64,000 bases of DNA, taken from contig NZ_JARFTP010000001.1 in NCBI RefSeq assembly GCF_029167375.1, forward strand, positions 124,001-188,000, in the 5' to 3' direction. The notes under the pieces are model-generated. The model saw only the letters and a program-made list of their open reading frames with translations, made no database searches and was not told where the DNA came from. The translations under genes were made by a program, and so were the position numbers. Positions 24,081 through 33,294 of the stretch are shown piece by piece. Position 1 is the stretch's first letter; every line of letters begins with the position of its first letter. Origin of the DNA: Tsukamurella sp. 8F (GTDB lineage Bacteria > Actinomycetota > Actinomycetes > Mycobacteriales > Mycobacteriaceae).

Positions 24081-24614
24081 TCAGCACGGTAGATGACGAG
24101 TCTGCACGAAGCTCTCGCCGCGGCTGAACGAGAGGATCTTGTCCGGTCGCACCTCGAATACGGGAACCGAGCCCGTGTCGACGTTCGGCGCCCGCCCATC
24201 GCTCCGGTGTCGGAACCCGTCGTCGTCGACGTCGTAGGGCCAGTCGAGTCGCTCCAGCCACATCCCGGCCAGCTGTTCGAGCACGGCGCGGTCTCGTACT
24301 CGCACGGCGCGACCCTCCACTACTACGTCCAGAGCGCTGCGATACGAGTTGGAACCGGTGGTCAGAGTGCACGACGGGTTGCGTGTGAGGTTGCGCCCCT
24401 TCTGCTCCTCTAGTCCCGTCGCGAAGTACATGGTGTCGTCCAGCCACATCGCAGGTAGTGGGGTGACGTGTGGCCGGCCGTCGGCGCGCACCGTGCCGAT
24501 CCAGAACATCTCCGCGTGCGACAGCAGCTCCTCGACCTCCGACCACGGCGTGCCGACCGCACCCGGGCTGCTGAATCCGGAGTGCAGCGTCGACGAGAAC
24601 CCGGTGTGCGTCAT
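24081..24614 (-). CDS. Pyridoxamine 5'-phosphate oxidase-fold protein
   Basis: A 177-residue split-barrel protein of the PPOX/F420-binding superfamily: EMFWIGTVRADGRPHVTPLPAMWLDDTMYFATG followed by ARNPSCTLTTG-like and DVVVEGRAVRVRD segments. Such proteins bind FMN, heme or F420 and reduce small molecules; the cofactor is not predictable here. ATG 24614 starts the natural N-terminus; the longer reading crosses the divergent GNAT gene. It is convergent with the tRNA operon. Confidence 0.78.
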   Translation of the reverse strand: MTHTGFSSTLHSGFSSPGAVGTPWSEVEELLSHAEMFWIGTVRADGRPHVTPLPAMWLDDTMYFATGLEEQKGRNLTRNPSCTLTTGSNSYRSALDVVVEGRAVRVRDRAVLEQLAGMWLERLDWPYDVDDDGFRHRSDGRAPNVDTGSVPVFEVRPDKILSFSRGESFVQTRHLPC

Positions 24615-24668
24615 CCGCTCATCATCGCACCGCGGCTCCGGTCTTCGGCCGCATCTAGAGTGGCGGAT

Positions 24669-25115
24669 ATGGACGTGCTGACGCTCGCTCGTGCCGACGC
24701 CGGTGAACTCCTCACCCTGCAGCGGGCGGCCTATGTCACCGAGGCCCAGGCCCACGGCGATCTGACACTTCCGCCCCTCACCGAGACCCTCGACGAGCTC
24801 GTGACGGCGTTGACGGCCGGCGTCACCGCCCTAGGCATCCGGCGCGACGGCCGGCTGGTCGCGGCTGTTCGCCTGGCACCCGCGAGCGATGGCACGGTCG
24901 AGCTCGGCCGCCTCGTCGTAGCCCCGGACCTGCAGGGACAAGGGCTCGGGAGCCGGCTGCTCACGCACGCTCTCGACGGTGCCGGTCCGGTCCGGCTGTT
25001 CACAGGCGAGCGGAGCGCCGCTAATCTGAGGCTGTATTCGCGGTTCGGTTTCCGAGAGACGCACCGGACCCCGACCGGCAACGGATACGACCTGGTGCAC
25101 ATGGCCCGGGTGTGA
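24669..25115 (+). CDS. GNAT-family N-acetyltransferase
   Basis: A 148-residue acetyltransferase. Acetyl-CoA motif A is VVAPDLQGQGLGSRLLTHAL, preceded by the strand VELGRLVV and followed by ANLRLYSRFGF, the usual motif B with its Tyr. The substrate is unknown. ATG 24669 is 54 bp from the divergent PPOX-fold gene. It ends 76 bp before the Ser/Thr kinase gene on the same strand; co-transcription is possible. Confidence 0.85.
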   Translation: MDVLTLARADAGELLTLQRAAYVTEAQAHGDLTLPPLTETLDELVTALTAGVTALGIRRDGRLVAAVRLAPASDGTVELGRLVVAPDLQGQGLGSRLLTHALDGAGPVRLFTGERSAANLRLYSRFGFRETHRTPTGNGYDLVHMARV

Positions 25116-25191
25116 CGCCCGCCTGAGAGTCGGGTGAGGGTCGTCGCGTTGTGGCGGGACATGGTGGCGCCGACCGCGCCGGACGCGGAAG

Positions 25192-26802
25192 ATGGTGCGG
25201 ATGACTCCACACGCTCAGACCCCGGATCGCACGATCGCCGGGTACCACGTGCTCCGGCGCCTGGGCAGCGGGGGAATGGGCGAGGTCTTCCTCGTACAGC
25301 ACCCCAGGCTGCCGCGGCGTGACGCGCTCAAGCTCCTCGACGCGGGCGTGAGCCGTAATCAGGACTTCGCGGGACGTTTCCAGCGCGAGGCGGACCTGCT
25401 GGCGCCACTGTCACACCAGAACATCGTCCACCTGTACGACCGGGGCGTCGTCGACGGTCGGTTGTGGTTGACCATGGAGTACGTCGACGGCAAGGACGCG
25501 CACCACCTGCTGGCCGAGAACGGGCCCATGCCGCTCGACCTGGCCGCCGACATCGCCGCGGGGGTAGGCGCAGGTCTCGACTACGCATACCAACGGCGCG
25601 GGATCACCCACCGTGACGTCAAGCCCGCGAACATCCTGGTCGAGCTGCGGCACGGCCGTGTGGAGGCGGTGAAGCTGGCCGACTTCGGTATCGCTAAGGC
25701 AGCGGGGGAGGCGACGTCGCTGACGTCCACCGGCGTGACCATCGGCACCGTCGGGTACATGTCACCCGAGGCGATCGAGGGACGCCCACTCGACAACCGT
25801 GCCGACGTGTACTCGCTGGCGTGCACGGTGTTCGAGATGCTCACGGGCAGCCTGCCTTTCACCGACGACACCATGACCGCGCTGATCTCCGCGCACCTCA
25901 CCAGGGCCGTCCCGCCGATCACCAAGCGGGCCCCGGGACTGCCCACATACCTCAACAACGTCTTCCGGAAGGCGCTGGCCAAGGACCCGGCCGACCGGTT
26001 CGGGACGTGTGCGGAGTTCGTCGCCGCGCTGCGCGGGCAGGCCGCCGTCGACGAGCCCCCGCGCACCGCTGCAGGGACGGCGCAGTCGGCGCTCGCCCCG
26101 CCGGGGACCGCGGCGCTGCCGTCGCACACGCGTGCCATGGCGCCGCCCGTGCGCGAGTACCCGCCGGAGGCCTCGGCGCGGCACGACCTGCATGCGGGCC
26201 AGACTCGCGCAGAGCCGGCGCCACGTCGTCGGCGGGGTCCGTATCTGGCCGCGGCGGCGGGAGCGTTGGTGGTCGTCGTCGCCCTCATCGTGGGACTGAC
26301 GCTGTGGAAGGGAAACGGGACATCGGGCACCGGTGGAGCGTCCGGGCACGGCTCGGGGGGTGCGGTCACAGCGACCTCGGTGTCGCTCGTTGACTTCAGC
26401 CGCAACCCCGACTCGAGCAACCGGATCGACAACGTGCTCACGGGGGAGTCACCTGCTTGGAAGACCGCGAACTATGCGTCCGGCCCCAAGTTCGGCAACC
26501 TCAAGGACGGGATCGGGCTCTTGTTCACACTCTCGGGATCGGAGACGGTGACGGGCGGAATGATCACCTCGCCCAGCGCGGGTTCGACCGTGGAGGTGCG
26601 GACCGCATCGTCGTCGAGCCTCAGCTCGCTCGACGGAACGTCGACGGTGTGGTCCGGCACGTTGAGCGACGGGGACACGCCATTCACGGCGTCGGGTGCA
26701 TCGGCGACTAAGTACGTGCTCGTCTGGATCACGGGGCTCGCGGGATCGGGGCGCAACTGGCAGACCGCGATCGCCCACGTGACGTTCACGGGCCGTTCGT
26801 AG
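25192..26802 (+). CDS. Receptor-like Ser/Thr protein kinase with extracellular beta-rich domain
   Basis: A 536-residue PknB-type kinase. The catalytic domain spans about residues 16-285: P-loop LGSGGMGEVF (24-33), Lys47, Glu66, HRDVKPANI (Asp142, Lys144, Asn147) and DFG at 164-166. A Thr-rich activation loop precedes GTVGYMSPEA. A Pro/Ala juxtamembrane segment and RRRR stop signal lead to one transmembrane helix (351-372). The outer part (about 380-536) is a Gly/Ser linker plus a beta-rich module (LVDFSRNPDSSNRIDNVLTGE..., WSGTLSDGD, YVLVWITGL) resembling the discoidin-like tail of MviN-type proteins. The kinase is probably active. ATG 25201 is an alternative start. The next gene encodes a P/Q/Y-rich protein, a possible substrate. 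Confidence 0.88.
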   Translation: MVRMTPHAQTPDRTIAGYHVLRRLGSGGMGEVFLVQHPRLPRRDALKLLDAGVSRNQDFAGRFQREADLLAPLSHQNIVHLYDRGVVDGRLWLTMEYVDGKDAHHLLAENGPMPLDLAADIAAGVGAGLDYAYQRRGITHRDVKPANILVELRHGRVEAVKLADFGIAKAAGEATSLTSTGVTIGTVGYMSPEAIEGRPLDNRADVYSLACTVFEMLTGSLPFTDDTMTALISAHLTRAVPPITKRAPGLPTYLNNVFRKALAKDPADRFGTCAEFVAALRGQAAVDEPPRTAAGTAQSALAPPGTAALPSHTRAMAPPVREYPPEASARHDLHAGQTRAEPAPRRRRGPYLAAAAGALVVVVALIVGLTLWKGNGTSGTGGASGHGSGGAVTATSVSLVDFSRNPDSSNRIDNVLTGESPAWKTANYASGPKFGNLKDGIGLLFTLSGSETVTGGMITSPSAGSTVEVRTASSSSLSSLDGTSTVWSGTLSDGDTPFTASGASATKYVLVWITGLAGSGRNWQTAIAHVTFTGRS

Positions 26803-26856
26803 GATGAGCAACCCCTGTGCAAGCGGATTCCAAGGTCGGGGTGGTGAGATCACACC

Positions 26857-27333
26857 GTGAACGATGGACAGCCGTATCAGGCCCCGCAGAACCAGGGGCA
26901 GCCCTATCCGAACCAGTACCCCGGCCAGCCGATTCCGCGACAGCCTTACCCGGGGCAGTCCTATCAGGCGCCCTACGCGGGCCAGTCCTATCAACAGCCG
27001 AGCCAGGGATATCCGAACGGCGGCTACCCGAACCAGCAGTACGGCGGGCAGTATCCGGGACAGCAGCCCGGTGGACGGCCGGGACCGGTCTTCCAGGCCC
27101 GCTTCAAGAAGCACACGGGGATGATCATCATTGCGCAGTGGCAGACCCGCACCGTCGTGGGCTCATACGATGATGTCCGGCGCGCGTACCGCGAGGCGCA
27201 GACGCATTGCCTCGTGGCCGGCTGGTGGGGCTTCATCTCCCTGCTGATCTACAACTGGATCGCGATCTTCGGGAACATGTCCGAGATGAGCCGGATAGCC
27301 AAGCAGGCGCGCGCCGCGGGGCTCCAGGTGTGA
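26857..27333 (+). CDS. Pro/Gln/Tyr-rich protein with a C-terminal membrane segment
   Basis: A 158-residue protein that I do not recognise. Residues 1-75 are low-complexity, made of PYQAPQNQGQPYPNQ- and QPYPGQSYQ-type units. The C-terminal half has KKHTGMIIIAQWQTRTVVGSYDDVRRAYREA, then one hydrophobic segment (LVAGWWGFISLLIYNWIAIFG) and a basic tail. Repeats of this type are common at the cytoplasmic ends of actinobacterial wall-growth and kinase-linked proteins. It begins with GTG 26857, 54 bp after the kinase gene. It is convergent with the monooxygenase gene, the stop codons being one base apart. Confidence 0.72.
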   Translation: MNDGQPYQAPQNQGQPYPNQYPGQPIPRQPYPGQSYQAPYAGQSYQQPSQGYPNGGYPNQQYGGQYPGQQPGGRPGPVFQARFKKHTGMIIIAQWQTRTVVGSYDDVRRAYREAQTHCLVAGWWGFISLLIYNWIAIFGNMSEMSRIAKQARAAGLQV

Positions 27334-27334
27334 A

Positions 27335-28825
27335 TCAGCCTGCGGATGCGGCGAAAGAGTAGGCGTCGATCGGGAATCGCCTGCTGCGCCACGCGGCTTC
27401 GACGGTCGTCGACGGGCGGAGCGGAACGTCGCCCTGCTTGGTGAAGTAGTAGCTGTTCGCCGAACGACAGCTGGGATCCCAGAAGATCTGGTGGCGTTTC
27501 CGCCGCTCGAGCCCTGCCATGTACTCGGCCTCGGCCTCCGTAGTGACCTCCACGACCGCCGAGCCGCGTCGCCGCGCCTCGCGCAGGACCCGCACTATGT
27601 GCGCCATGCTGTTCTCCACCAGCGCGAAATACGACGAGCCGTTGTAACCATACGGACCGAACACGGTGAAGAAGTTGGGATATCCGGGCACGGAGACGCC
27701 CTGGTACGAGTGCAGCCGGTCGGCGTCCCAAGCCTCGGCGAGATCGATGCCGCCCCGGCCGGCAAGCGCGTAGGTCGGCAGCGCGTCCTTGTCGGTGACC
27801 TTGAAACCGGTTGCGAGAACGAGGACGTCCAGGCTGTGTTCGGTGCCGTCGACGGTGCGCACGCCGTCAGGAGTGATCGCGTCGATCGTCGTGGTCTCGA
27901 GCGTTACATCGGTCCTGTTGAAGGTGCGAAGGTACCAGTTGTGGAAGCTGGGCCGTTTGCACCCGAGCGCGTAGCGAGGCGTGAGCTTCTCGCGAATCGC
28001 AGGATCGTCGACCTGCTGTGCGAGGTAGGCGAGCGCGGCCCTCTCGAACAGGGTGCGCCCCGGTACCGAGGCCCCGTAGTGGGCGATGACGGGGAACGTG
28101 TACTCGACGTAGGCCTGGGTGACCAGCCGGGACAGCGCCTTCGCCCCCGGGATGGCGGCAAGGCCCGCCTGTACGGGCCGGGGAATGGCGAAGTCGACCT
28201 TCGGCAGGCACCAGATCGGGGTGCGTTGGAAGACGGTCAGGTGCTCGACCCGCTCGGCGATCTCAGGGATGACCTGCACCGCGGATGCGCCGGTGCCGAT
28301 GATCCCGACGCGTTTCCCGGTGAGCTCGACCGAGTGGTCCCACCGTGACGTGTGCATCGTGTCGCCCGCGAAGGCCCCGACGCCGTCGATGTCCGGGAGC
28401 TTGGGTTGACTGAGGGGGCCGCCCGCATGGACGAGCCACTTCGCGGAGAGCGCCCCGCCGGACGTTGTGATCCGCCAGACGTCCGAGCCCTCGTCGTATG
28501 TCGCAGCAGTGACGCGCGTGTCGAACCGCATGTGGGGCGCGAGATGGTACTCGTCGACGCACCACTGCGCGTAGGCCTTCAACTCGGCGCCTGGAGCGTA
28601 GCTGCGGCTCCAGTCGGGGCGCTGCGCGAATGAGAACTGATAGCTGTACGACGGGATATCCACAGCCACACCGGGATAGGTGTTCCAGTGCCAGACACCC
28701 CCGGGGCCGGATGCGTCGTCGACGGCGAGGACGTCATCGAAGCCGGCCTCGCGCAACGAGATCATCGCACCGATGCCGGCGAATCCCGCGCCTACGACGA
28801 TGATCTCGTGATGCTCCGTCGTCAT
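27335..28825 (-). CDS. Flavin-dependent monooxygenase, Baeyer-Villiger type
   Basis: A 496-residue class B flavoprotein monooxygenase. The FAD motif is VVGAGFAGIGA (11-21), the NADPH motif is IIGTGASAVQ (175-184), and the BVMO fingerprint FxGxxxHxxxW is present as FAGDTMHTSRW (152-162). It therefore probably inserts oxygen into a ketone with NADPH and O2; the substrate is unknown. ATG 28825 begins five codons before the FAD-binding strand; a longer reading crosses into the DedA gene region. The DedA gene upstream on the same strand ends 71 bp before it. It may function in lipid or terpenoid breakdown. Confidence 0.9.
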   Translation of the reverse strand: MTTEHHEIIVVGAGFAGIGAMISLREAGFDDVLAVDDASGPGGVWHWNTYPGVAVDIPSYSYQFSFAQRPDWSRSYAPGAELKAYAQWCVDEYHLAPHMRFDTRVTAATYDEGSDVWRITTSGGALSAKWLVHAGGPLSQPKLPDIDGVGAFAGDTMHTSRWDHSVELTGKRVGIIGTGASAVQVIPEIAERVEHLTVFQRTPIWCLPKVDFAIPRPVQAGLAAIPGAKALSRLVTQAYVEYTFPVIAHYGASVPGRTLFERAALAYLAQQVDDPAIREKLTPRYALGCKRPSFHNWYLRTFNRTDVTLETTTIDAITPDGVRTVDGTEHSLDVLVLATGFKVTDKDALPTYALAGRGGIDLAEAWDADRLHSYQGVSVPGYPNFFTVFGPYGYNGSSYFALVENSMAHIVRVLREARRRGSAVVEVTTEAEAEYMAGLERRKRHQIFWDPSCRSANSYYFTKQGDVPLRPSTTVEAAWRSRRFPIDAYSFAASAG

Positions 28826-28896
28826 TCTGATTCCTTCTCTGCCCGTGGTCGTTCGGCTGAGGTATTCGCCGCGCGGACGACGGCGATCGAATCGGT

Positions 28897-29553
28897 CTAC
28901 GCCTCCTGGGCGCTGCCGTCCGCTACGCGACGTTGCGCGGCGAACTCCGCGACCCTGCGGTTCATCGCCCGGCGCAGAACAGTCGACGCGAGTACGGCGA
29001 ACACCAGGGCGATTCCCAGTCCCACGTAGCTGAAGTTCTTGAGCCACTTCTCGGCGACGACGCCCAGGTAGTAGACCAGGTACACGGTTCCCGCGGCCCA
29101 GCAGATGCCGCCCAGTACGTTCGCGGAGAAGAACCGCGCCGGCGGCATCTTCAGCGAGCCGGCGAGCGGACCCGCGAAGATCCGTAGCAGCGCCACGAAC
29201 CGGCCGAAGAACACCGCGAACACGCCGTATCTGGCGAACACGTGCTCGGCGTAGGCGATGAGGTCGTCGTTCACGTGATGCGGGAACCAGTGCTGGAGCT
29301 TGGTGAACAGCTTGGTCCCCCAGCGCCTGCCCACGAGATAGCCGATCCCGTCGCCGATGCACGCGCCCACCACCGCGCAGGCGGCGACGCCGTGCGGGCT
29401 CACGGCGAGCTCATGGTGCGAGGACAGCAGGGCCGCGGTCACCAGGATCACCTCACCGGGCAGGGGGACACCCAGGCTCTCGATGCCGACGGCGAACCCG
29501 GTCAAGGCGTACACGGCCGGGACCGGGATGTGTTGCAGGAGGGAGTCGAGCAC
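28897..29553 (-). CDS. DedA-family membrane protein
   Basis: A 218-residue DedA/SNARE-associated protein. It has the conserved SLGVPLPGEVILVTAALL near the N-terminus, GYLVGRRWG, and FGRFVALLRIFAGPLAGSLKMP, which are the DedA signature regions, plus four to five hydrophobic helices. DedA proteins act as lipid scramblases, including for undecaprenyl phosphate, and support envelope homeostasis. It starts with GTG 29553. It is followed by the monooxygenase on the same strand and is divergent from the PGPGW protein gene with a 65-bp gap. Confidence 0.88.
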   Translation of the reverse strand: MLDSLLQHIPVPAVYALTGFAVGIESLGVPLPGEVILVTAALLSSHHELAVSPHGVAACAVVGACIGDGIGYLVGRRWGTKLFTKLQHWFPHHVNDDLIAYAEHVFARYGVFAVFFGRFVALLRIFAGPLAGSLKMPPARFFSANVLGGICWAAGTVYLVYYLGVVAEKWLKNFSYVGLGIALVFAVLASTVLRRAMNRRVAEFAAQRRVADGSAQEA

Positions 29554-29618
29554 GCCACAGGTTACCTTGGAGGAAACCGGAATCGGGCCGAAGCGGCGCC
29601 CGCAGCGAGAGGAGTCAC

Positions 29619-30056
29619 GTGGCGAGCGAACTCGGCGACGCCGCCAAGTCGGCCGGAGACCGGATCCGCGGAGTCCGAGACAGGGTCCGTGCGCGACCCG
29701 GCGGGACGCGGCTGTGGCGGATCGGCGTGGGTGTGGTCGGCACGGCGGTCCTGGTGGTGGGCATCATCGCGATTCCGTATCCGGGCCCCGGGTGGCTGGT
29801 CGTCTTCGCGGGCCTGGGCATCCTCGCCTCCGAATTCGAGTGGGCCAAGCGTGTGCTGCGATTCGCCCATCGCTACTACGACGCCTTCACCGCGTGGCTC
29901 GGCCGCCAGAACATCCTGGTCAAGGGCCTCTTCGGGCTGTTCACCTGCGCGATCGTGATCGCCACGCTGTGGGTGCTCGGGGCGATCGGCACGGTGGCGG
30001 GCTGGGTCGGGCTCGACCAGCCATGGCTGCAGAGCCCGCTGAAGCAGTGGGCCTAG
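29619..30056 (+). CDS. PGPGW-motif membrane protein (TIGR02611 type)
   Basis: A 145-residue membrane protein with the actinobacterial PGPGW signature: IIAIPYPGPGWLVVFAGLGILASEFEWAKR, spanning two hydrophobic segments, and a third segment LFTCAIVIATLWVLGAIGTVAGWVG near the end. Function unknown. GTG 29619 is preceded by a GAGAGGAG-type ribosome binding site. Its last codons overlap the start of the Fe-S protein gene. Confidence 0.82.
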   Translation: MASELGDAAKSAGDRIRGVRDRVRARPGGTRLWRIGVGVVGTAVLVVGIIAIPYPGPGWLVVFAGLGILASEFEWAKRVLRFAHRYYDAFTAWLGRQNILVKGLFGLFTCAIVIATLWVLGAIGTVAGWVGLDQPWLQSPLKQWA

Positions 30057-30592
30057 CCGATCTCAGCGGAGAGGCGCTCGCACGCTCTATCCGGAGCCTG
30101 GGCGAACAGGTGGGCGCTCCTGACGGCCTCGTCACCGGGACGCTCTTCTGGTACTCGCTATCGGGTGCGCTCGCCCGCGCGGCTCTGCTGCAGGGCGTCG
30201 ACCTGGCGGACCCGGGCCTGGAGGTGAGGCCAGGTCCGGGCGGCTGGCCGCAGGCGGTGACGGCGCGCCCGGGTGGCCCGAACCTGTCGTGCCTGCCGGA
30301 TCCGATCCCGGAGATCGCCGCCGTGTCGGGAGCCCGCGAGCGCGCGCTGTGGGCTCTGGCCACGGATTCCGTCGCCAACGCAGCGCTCGAGGCGGGGCTC
30401 GATCCCGCAGCTGTTGTCGCCGCGCTCGGGCCGGGTGCGCCGCCGCCGCGCACCGCCACCGTCGGCGGCAGGCGGGTGATACGGCGTGGTTCGTGCTGCC
30501 TGATCTACCTGTGCCCGGGGATGTCGAAGTGCGCCAGCTGCCCACGACAACCGCCCGAAGAGCGCATCGAGCGCATCGCTAGGATCGGGTGA
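30023..30592 (+). CDS. FhuF-like 2Fe-2S protein
   Basis: A 189-residue protein with the FhuF_C iron-sulfur motif: CC-x10-C-x2-C (Cys158, Cys159, Cys170, Cys173) in [20 protein letters not shown]. FhuF of E. coli is a 2Fe-2S ferric-siderophore reductase. The N-terminal part has the helical fold expected of the family ([21 protein letters not shown]). ATG 30023 overlaps the preceding gene by 34 bases; GTG 30047 with a 10-base overlap is also possible. Siderophore genes are not nearby. It is followed by thrS after 52 bp. Confidence 0.8.
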   Translation: MAAEPAEAVGLADLSGEALARSIRSLGEQVGAPDGLVTGTLFWYSLSGALARAALLQGVDLADPGLEVRPGPGGWPQAVTARPGGPNLSCLPDPIPEIAAVSGARERALWALATDSVANAALEAGLDPAAVVAALGPGAPPPRTATVGGRRVIRRGSCCLIYLCPGMSKCASCPRQPPEERIERIARIG

Positions 30593-30644
30593 CCATAATC
30601 CGCGCGCGGCCAGGTATGCCGCCCGCTACAACAAGGAGAGATCC

Positions 30645-32663
30645 GTGAGCACCACGTTCACCGTCCCCGCCGGCGTCGCCGCCGGGGCGGCCATGCGCGA
30701 CCTTGAACTGCCCAACAAGGGGCCCGAGGCGATCGTGGTGGTCAAGACGACCGACGGCACGCTCAAGGATCTGAGCTGGGTCCCCGAGGCCGATACCGAG
30801 GTCGAGGCGGTTGCGGCGAACACCGAGGACGGGCGCAGCGTCATCCGCCACTCCGCGGCCCACGTACTGGCACAGGCTGTTCAGGACGGCTTTCCGGGCA
30901 CCAAGCTGGGCATCGGGCCGCCGATCAGGGACGGCTTCTACTACGACTTCGATGTGGCGGAACCGTTCACGCCCGAGGATCTCAAGGGCCTCGAGAAGCG
31001 GATGAAGCAGATCATCAAGTCGGGGCAGCGGTTTCACCGCCGCGTGTACGCGTCGAAGGACGAGGCGCGCGCCGAGCTGGCGAGCGAGCCCTACAAGCTC
31101 GAGCTCATCGACGACAAGGGTGCCGCCGCCGACAGCGAGGTCATGGAGGTGGGAGGCGGTGAATTGACCGCATACGACAACCTGAATCCCCGCACAGGCG
31201 AACGCATCTGGGGTGACCTGTGCCGCGGGCCGCACGTACCGACCACCAAGTACATCCCGGCCGTGAAGCTGACGCGCAGCTCCGCCGCCTACTGGCGGGG
31301 TGATCAGGACAATGCCGACCTGCAGCGCGTGTACGGCACCGCGTGGGAGTCGCAGGAGGCGCAGGACGAGTACCTCGAGCTGCTCGCCGAAGCGGAGAAG
31401 CGCGACCACCGCCGGCTCGGCGCCGAGCTCGATCTGTTCAGTTTCCCAGAGGAGATCGGCTCGGGGCTGCCCGTGTTCCATCCGAACGGGGGCATCATCC
31501 GCAAGGAATTGGAGGACTACTCGCGGCTGCGCCACGCAGAGGCGGGTTATGAGTTCGTGTACACGCCGCACGCCACGAAGGGCGCGCTGTTCGAGAAGTC
31601 CGGCCACCTCGACTGGTACTCGGACGGCATGTACCCCCCGATGCAGCTCGATGAGGAACGGAACGCCGAGGGTGAGGTCACGCGCGAGGCCGTGGACTAC
31701 TACCTCAAGCCGATGAACTGCCCGATGCACAACCTGATCTTCGACTCGCGCGGGAGGTCCTACCGTGAGCTTCCGCTGCGGCTGTTCGAGTTCGGGACCG
31801 TCTACCGATACGAGAAGTCCGGCGTGGTGCACGGCCTGACCCGCGCACGCGGGTTCACGCAGGACGACGCGCACATCTACTGCACCCGCGAGCAGATGGC
31901 GGGTGAGATCAGGAACCTGCTGCAGTTCGTCGTCGACCTGCTGCGCGACTACGGTCTCGACGACTTCTATCTCGAGCTGTCCACCCGGAACCCGGAGAAG
32001 TCGATCGGCTCCGACCAGGCGTGGGGGGAAGCGACCGATGCGCTCCGTCAAGCCGCGAGCAGTTTCGGGGTGGAGACCGTCGACGACCCGGGCGGGGCGG
32101 CCTTCTACGCCCCCAAGATCTCGGTGCAGGTCAAGGACGCACTGGGGCGCAGCTGGCAGATGTCGACGATCCAGGTCGACCTGATGCTCCCGGACCGGTT
32201 CGGTCTCGAGTACACCGGCAGCGACGGTCAGAAGCACCGGCCGGTCATGCTGCACCGCGCACTGTTCGGTTCGATGGAGCGGTTCTTCGGGGTGCTCACC
32301 GAACACTACGGCGGTGCGTTCCCCGCCTGGCTGTCGCCGGTCCAGGTCGTGGGTATCCCCGTCGCGGAGCAGTTCGGCGACCACCTCGAGACGGTGATCC
32401 GGGAACTGCGCAAGCGGGGCTACCGCGCGCAGGTGGATCACAGCGACGACCGGATGCAGAAGAAGATCCGCAATCACACGACCCAGAAGGTCCCGTTCAT
32501 GCTGCTGGCCGGCGAGCGAGACCAGGCCGCGGGCGCGGTGAGTTTCCGTTTCCGAGACGGTTCACAGGTCAACGAGGTGCCCGTGTCGGAGGCCACCGAC
32601 CGCATCGCCGCCTGGATAGACTCGCGCCGTAACGAGTCGCCTACCGCCGAACTGTTCGGCTGA
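30645..32663 (+). CDS. thrS: Threonyl-tRNA synthetase
   Basis: A 672-residue class II synthetase of full length. It has an N-terminal TGS region (about 1-62), an editing domain with [10 protein letters not shown] (His69, His73), the class II catalytic core with the [10 protein letters not shown] zinc/motif 2 region, and a C-terminal anticodon-binding domain ([16 protein letters not shown]). AAGGAGAGATCC precedes GTG 30645. It begins the conserved order thrS-HIT-pgsA-patA-pimA-Nudix of the mycolate group (Rv2614c to Rv2609c). No T-box-like leader is seen in the short 52-bp gap. Confidence 0.97.
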   Translation: MSTTFTVPAGVAAGAAMRDLELPNKGPEAIVVVKTTDGTLKDLSWVPEADTEVEAVAANTEDGRSVIRHSAAHVLAQAVQDGFPGTKLGIGPPIRDGFYYDFDVAEPFTPEDLKGLEKRMKQIIKSGQRFHRRVYASKDEARAELASEPYKLELIDDKGAAADSEVMEVGGGELTAYDNLNPRTGERIWGDLCRGPHVPTTKYIPAVKLTRSSAAYWRGDQDNADLQRVYGTAWESQEAQDEYLELLAEAEKRDHRRLGAELDLFSFPEEIGSGLPVFHPNGGIIRKELEDYSRLRHAEAGYEFVYTPHATKGALFEKSGHLDWYSDGMYPPMQLDEERNAEGEVTREAVDYYLKPMNCPMHNLIFDSRGRSYRELPLRLFEFGTVYRYEKSGVVHGLTRARGFTQDDAHIYCTREQMAGEIRNLLQFVVDLLRDYGLDDFYLELSTRNPEKSIGSDQAWGEATDALRQAASSFGVETVDDPGGAAFYAPKISVQVKDALGRSWQMSTIQVDLMLPDRFGLEYTGSDGQKHRPVMLHRALFGSMERFFGVLTEHYGGAFPAWLSPVQVVGIPVAEQFGDHLETVIRELRKRGYRAQVDHSDDRMQKKIRNHTTQKVPFMLLAGERDQAAGAVSFRFRDGSQVNEVPVSEATDRIAAWIDSRRNESPTAELFG

Positions 32664-32713
32664 CCGCAGCCGAACCGCACAGCCGAACCGCAGATCCGAG
32701 ACCGCAGAGCCGA
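32663..32713 (+). repeat. Degenerate short tandem repeat after thrS
   Basis: Four units of 11-14 bp built on ACCGCAGAGCCGA lie at 32663-32673, 32674-32686, 32687-32700 and 32701-32713. The array starts at the last base of the thrS stop codon and fills most of the gap before the HIT gene. Units differ by small insertions, so this looks like slipped-strand expansion; no regulatory role is evident. Confidence 0.6.
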
Positions 32714-32742
32714 TCGCAGCAAGAGGGGCAGAGGGAGCATCG

Positions 32743-33294
32743 ATGGCCGAAGAGGACGGTCGGTACCGGGATTTCGGCGTCGGTGCCGAGGACACGATCG
32801 AGCGGCTCTGGGCGCCGTACCGGATGGCGTATATCGCCGAGGCCCCGGCGGTGCCCAAGGGCAGCACGGCGTTTCTCGAGATCCCGAAGCTCTCCGATGA
32901 GGAGGGGCTCATCGTCGCGCGCGGTGAGACCGCCTACGTCGTACTCAACCTGTTCCCCTACAACCCGGGCCACGCGATGGTCGTGCCGTACCGGAAGGTC
33001 GCGAATCTCGAGGACCTTACCGACGACGAGTCGGTGGAACTGATGCGGTTGACGCAGAAGACGATCCGCGTGATCAAGTCGATCTCGCAGCCCGACGCGT
33101 TCAATGTGGGCTTGAACCTCGGTCGCGCGGGCGGCGGTTCGATCGCCGAGCACCTGCACCAGCACATCGTGCCGCGGTGGGCCGGGGACGCCAACTACAT
33201 CACGGTGCTCAGCGGGACCAAGGTCCTGCCCCAGGTTCTGGGACGTACCCGGGACCTGATGGCGCAGGCATGGAAGGACCTCGAACGATGCTGA
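32743..33294 (+). CDS. HIT-family Ap4A phosphorylase
   Basis: A 183-residue HIT protein orthologous by position and sequence to Rv2613c, a diadenosine tetraphosphate phosphorylase. The catalytic triad sequence is EHLHQHIVPRW (His137, His139, His141). The NPGHAMVVPYRKV and NVGLNLGRAGGGSI segments match the family. It degrades stress dinucleotides such as Ap4A, which arise from aminoacyl-tRNA synthetases, giving some logic to its place beside thrS. ATG 32743 follows AGAGGGAGC. Its end overlaps the start of pgsA by seven bases. Confidence 0.92.
   Translation: MAEEDGRYRDFGVGAEDTIERLWAPYRMAYIAEAPAVPKGSTAFLEIPKLSDEEGLIVARGETAYVVLNLFPYNPGHAMVVPYRKVANLEDLTDDESVELMRLTQKTIRVIKSISQPDAFNVGLNLGRAGGGSIAEHLHQHIVPRWAGDANYITVLSGTKVLPQVLGRTRDLMAQAWKDLERC

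Noticed and set aside
28897-29362. N-terminal extension of the monooxygenase reading frame through the DedA gene
   Set aside because: The extension is Arg-rich and overlaps a well-supported DedA gene; the FAD motif starts soon after ATG 28825.
30593-30644. T-box or other riboswitch before thrS
   Set aside because: The gap is only 52 bp and no conserved leader structure is visible.
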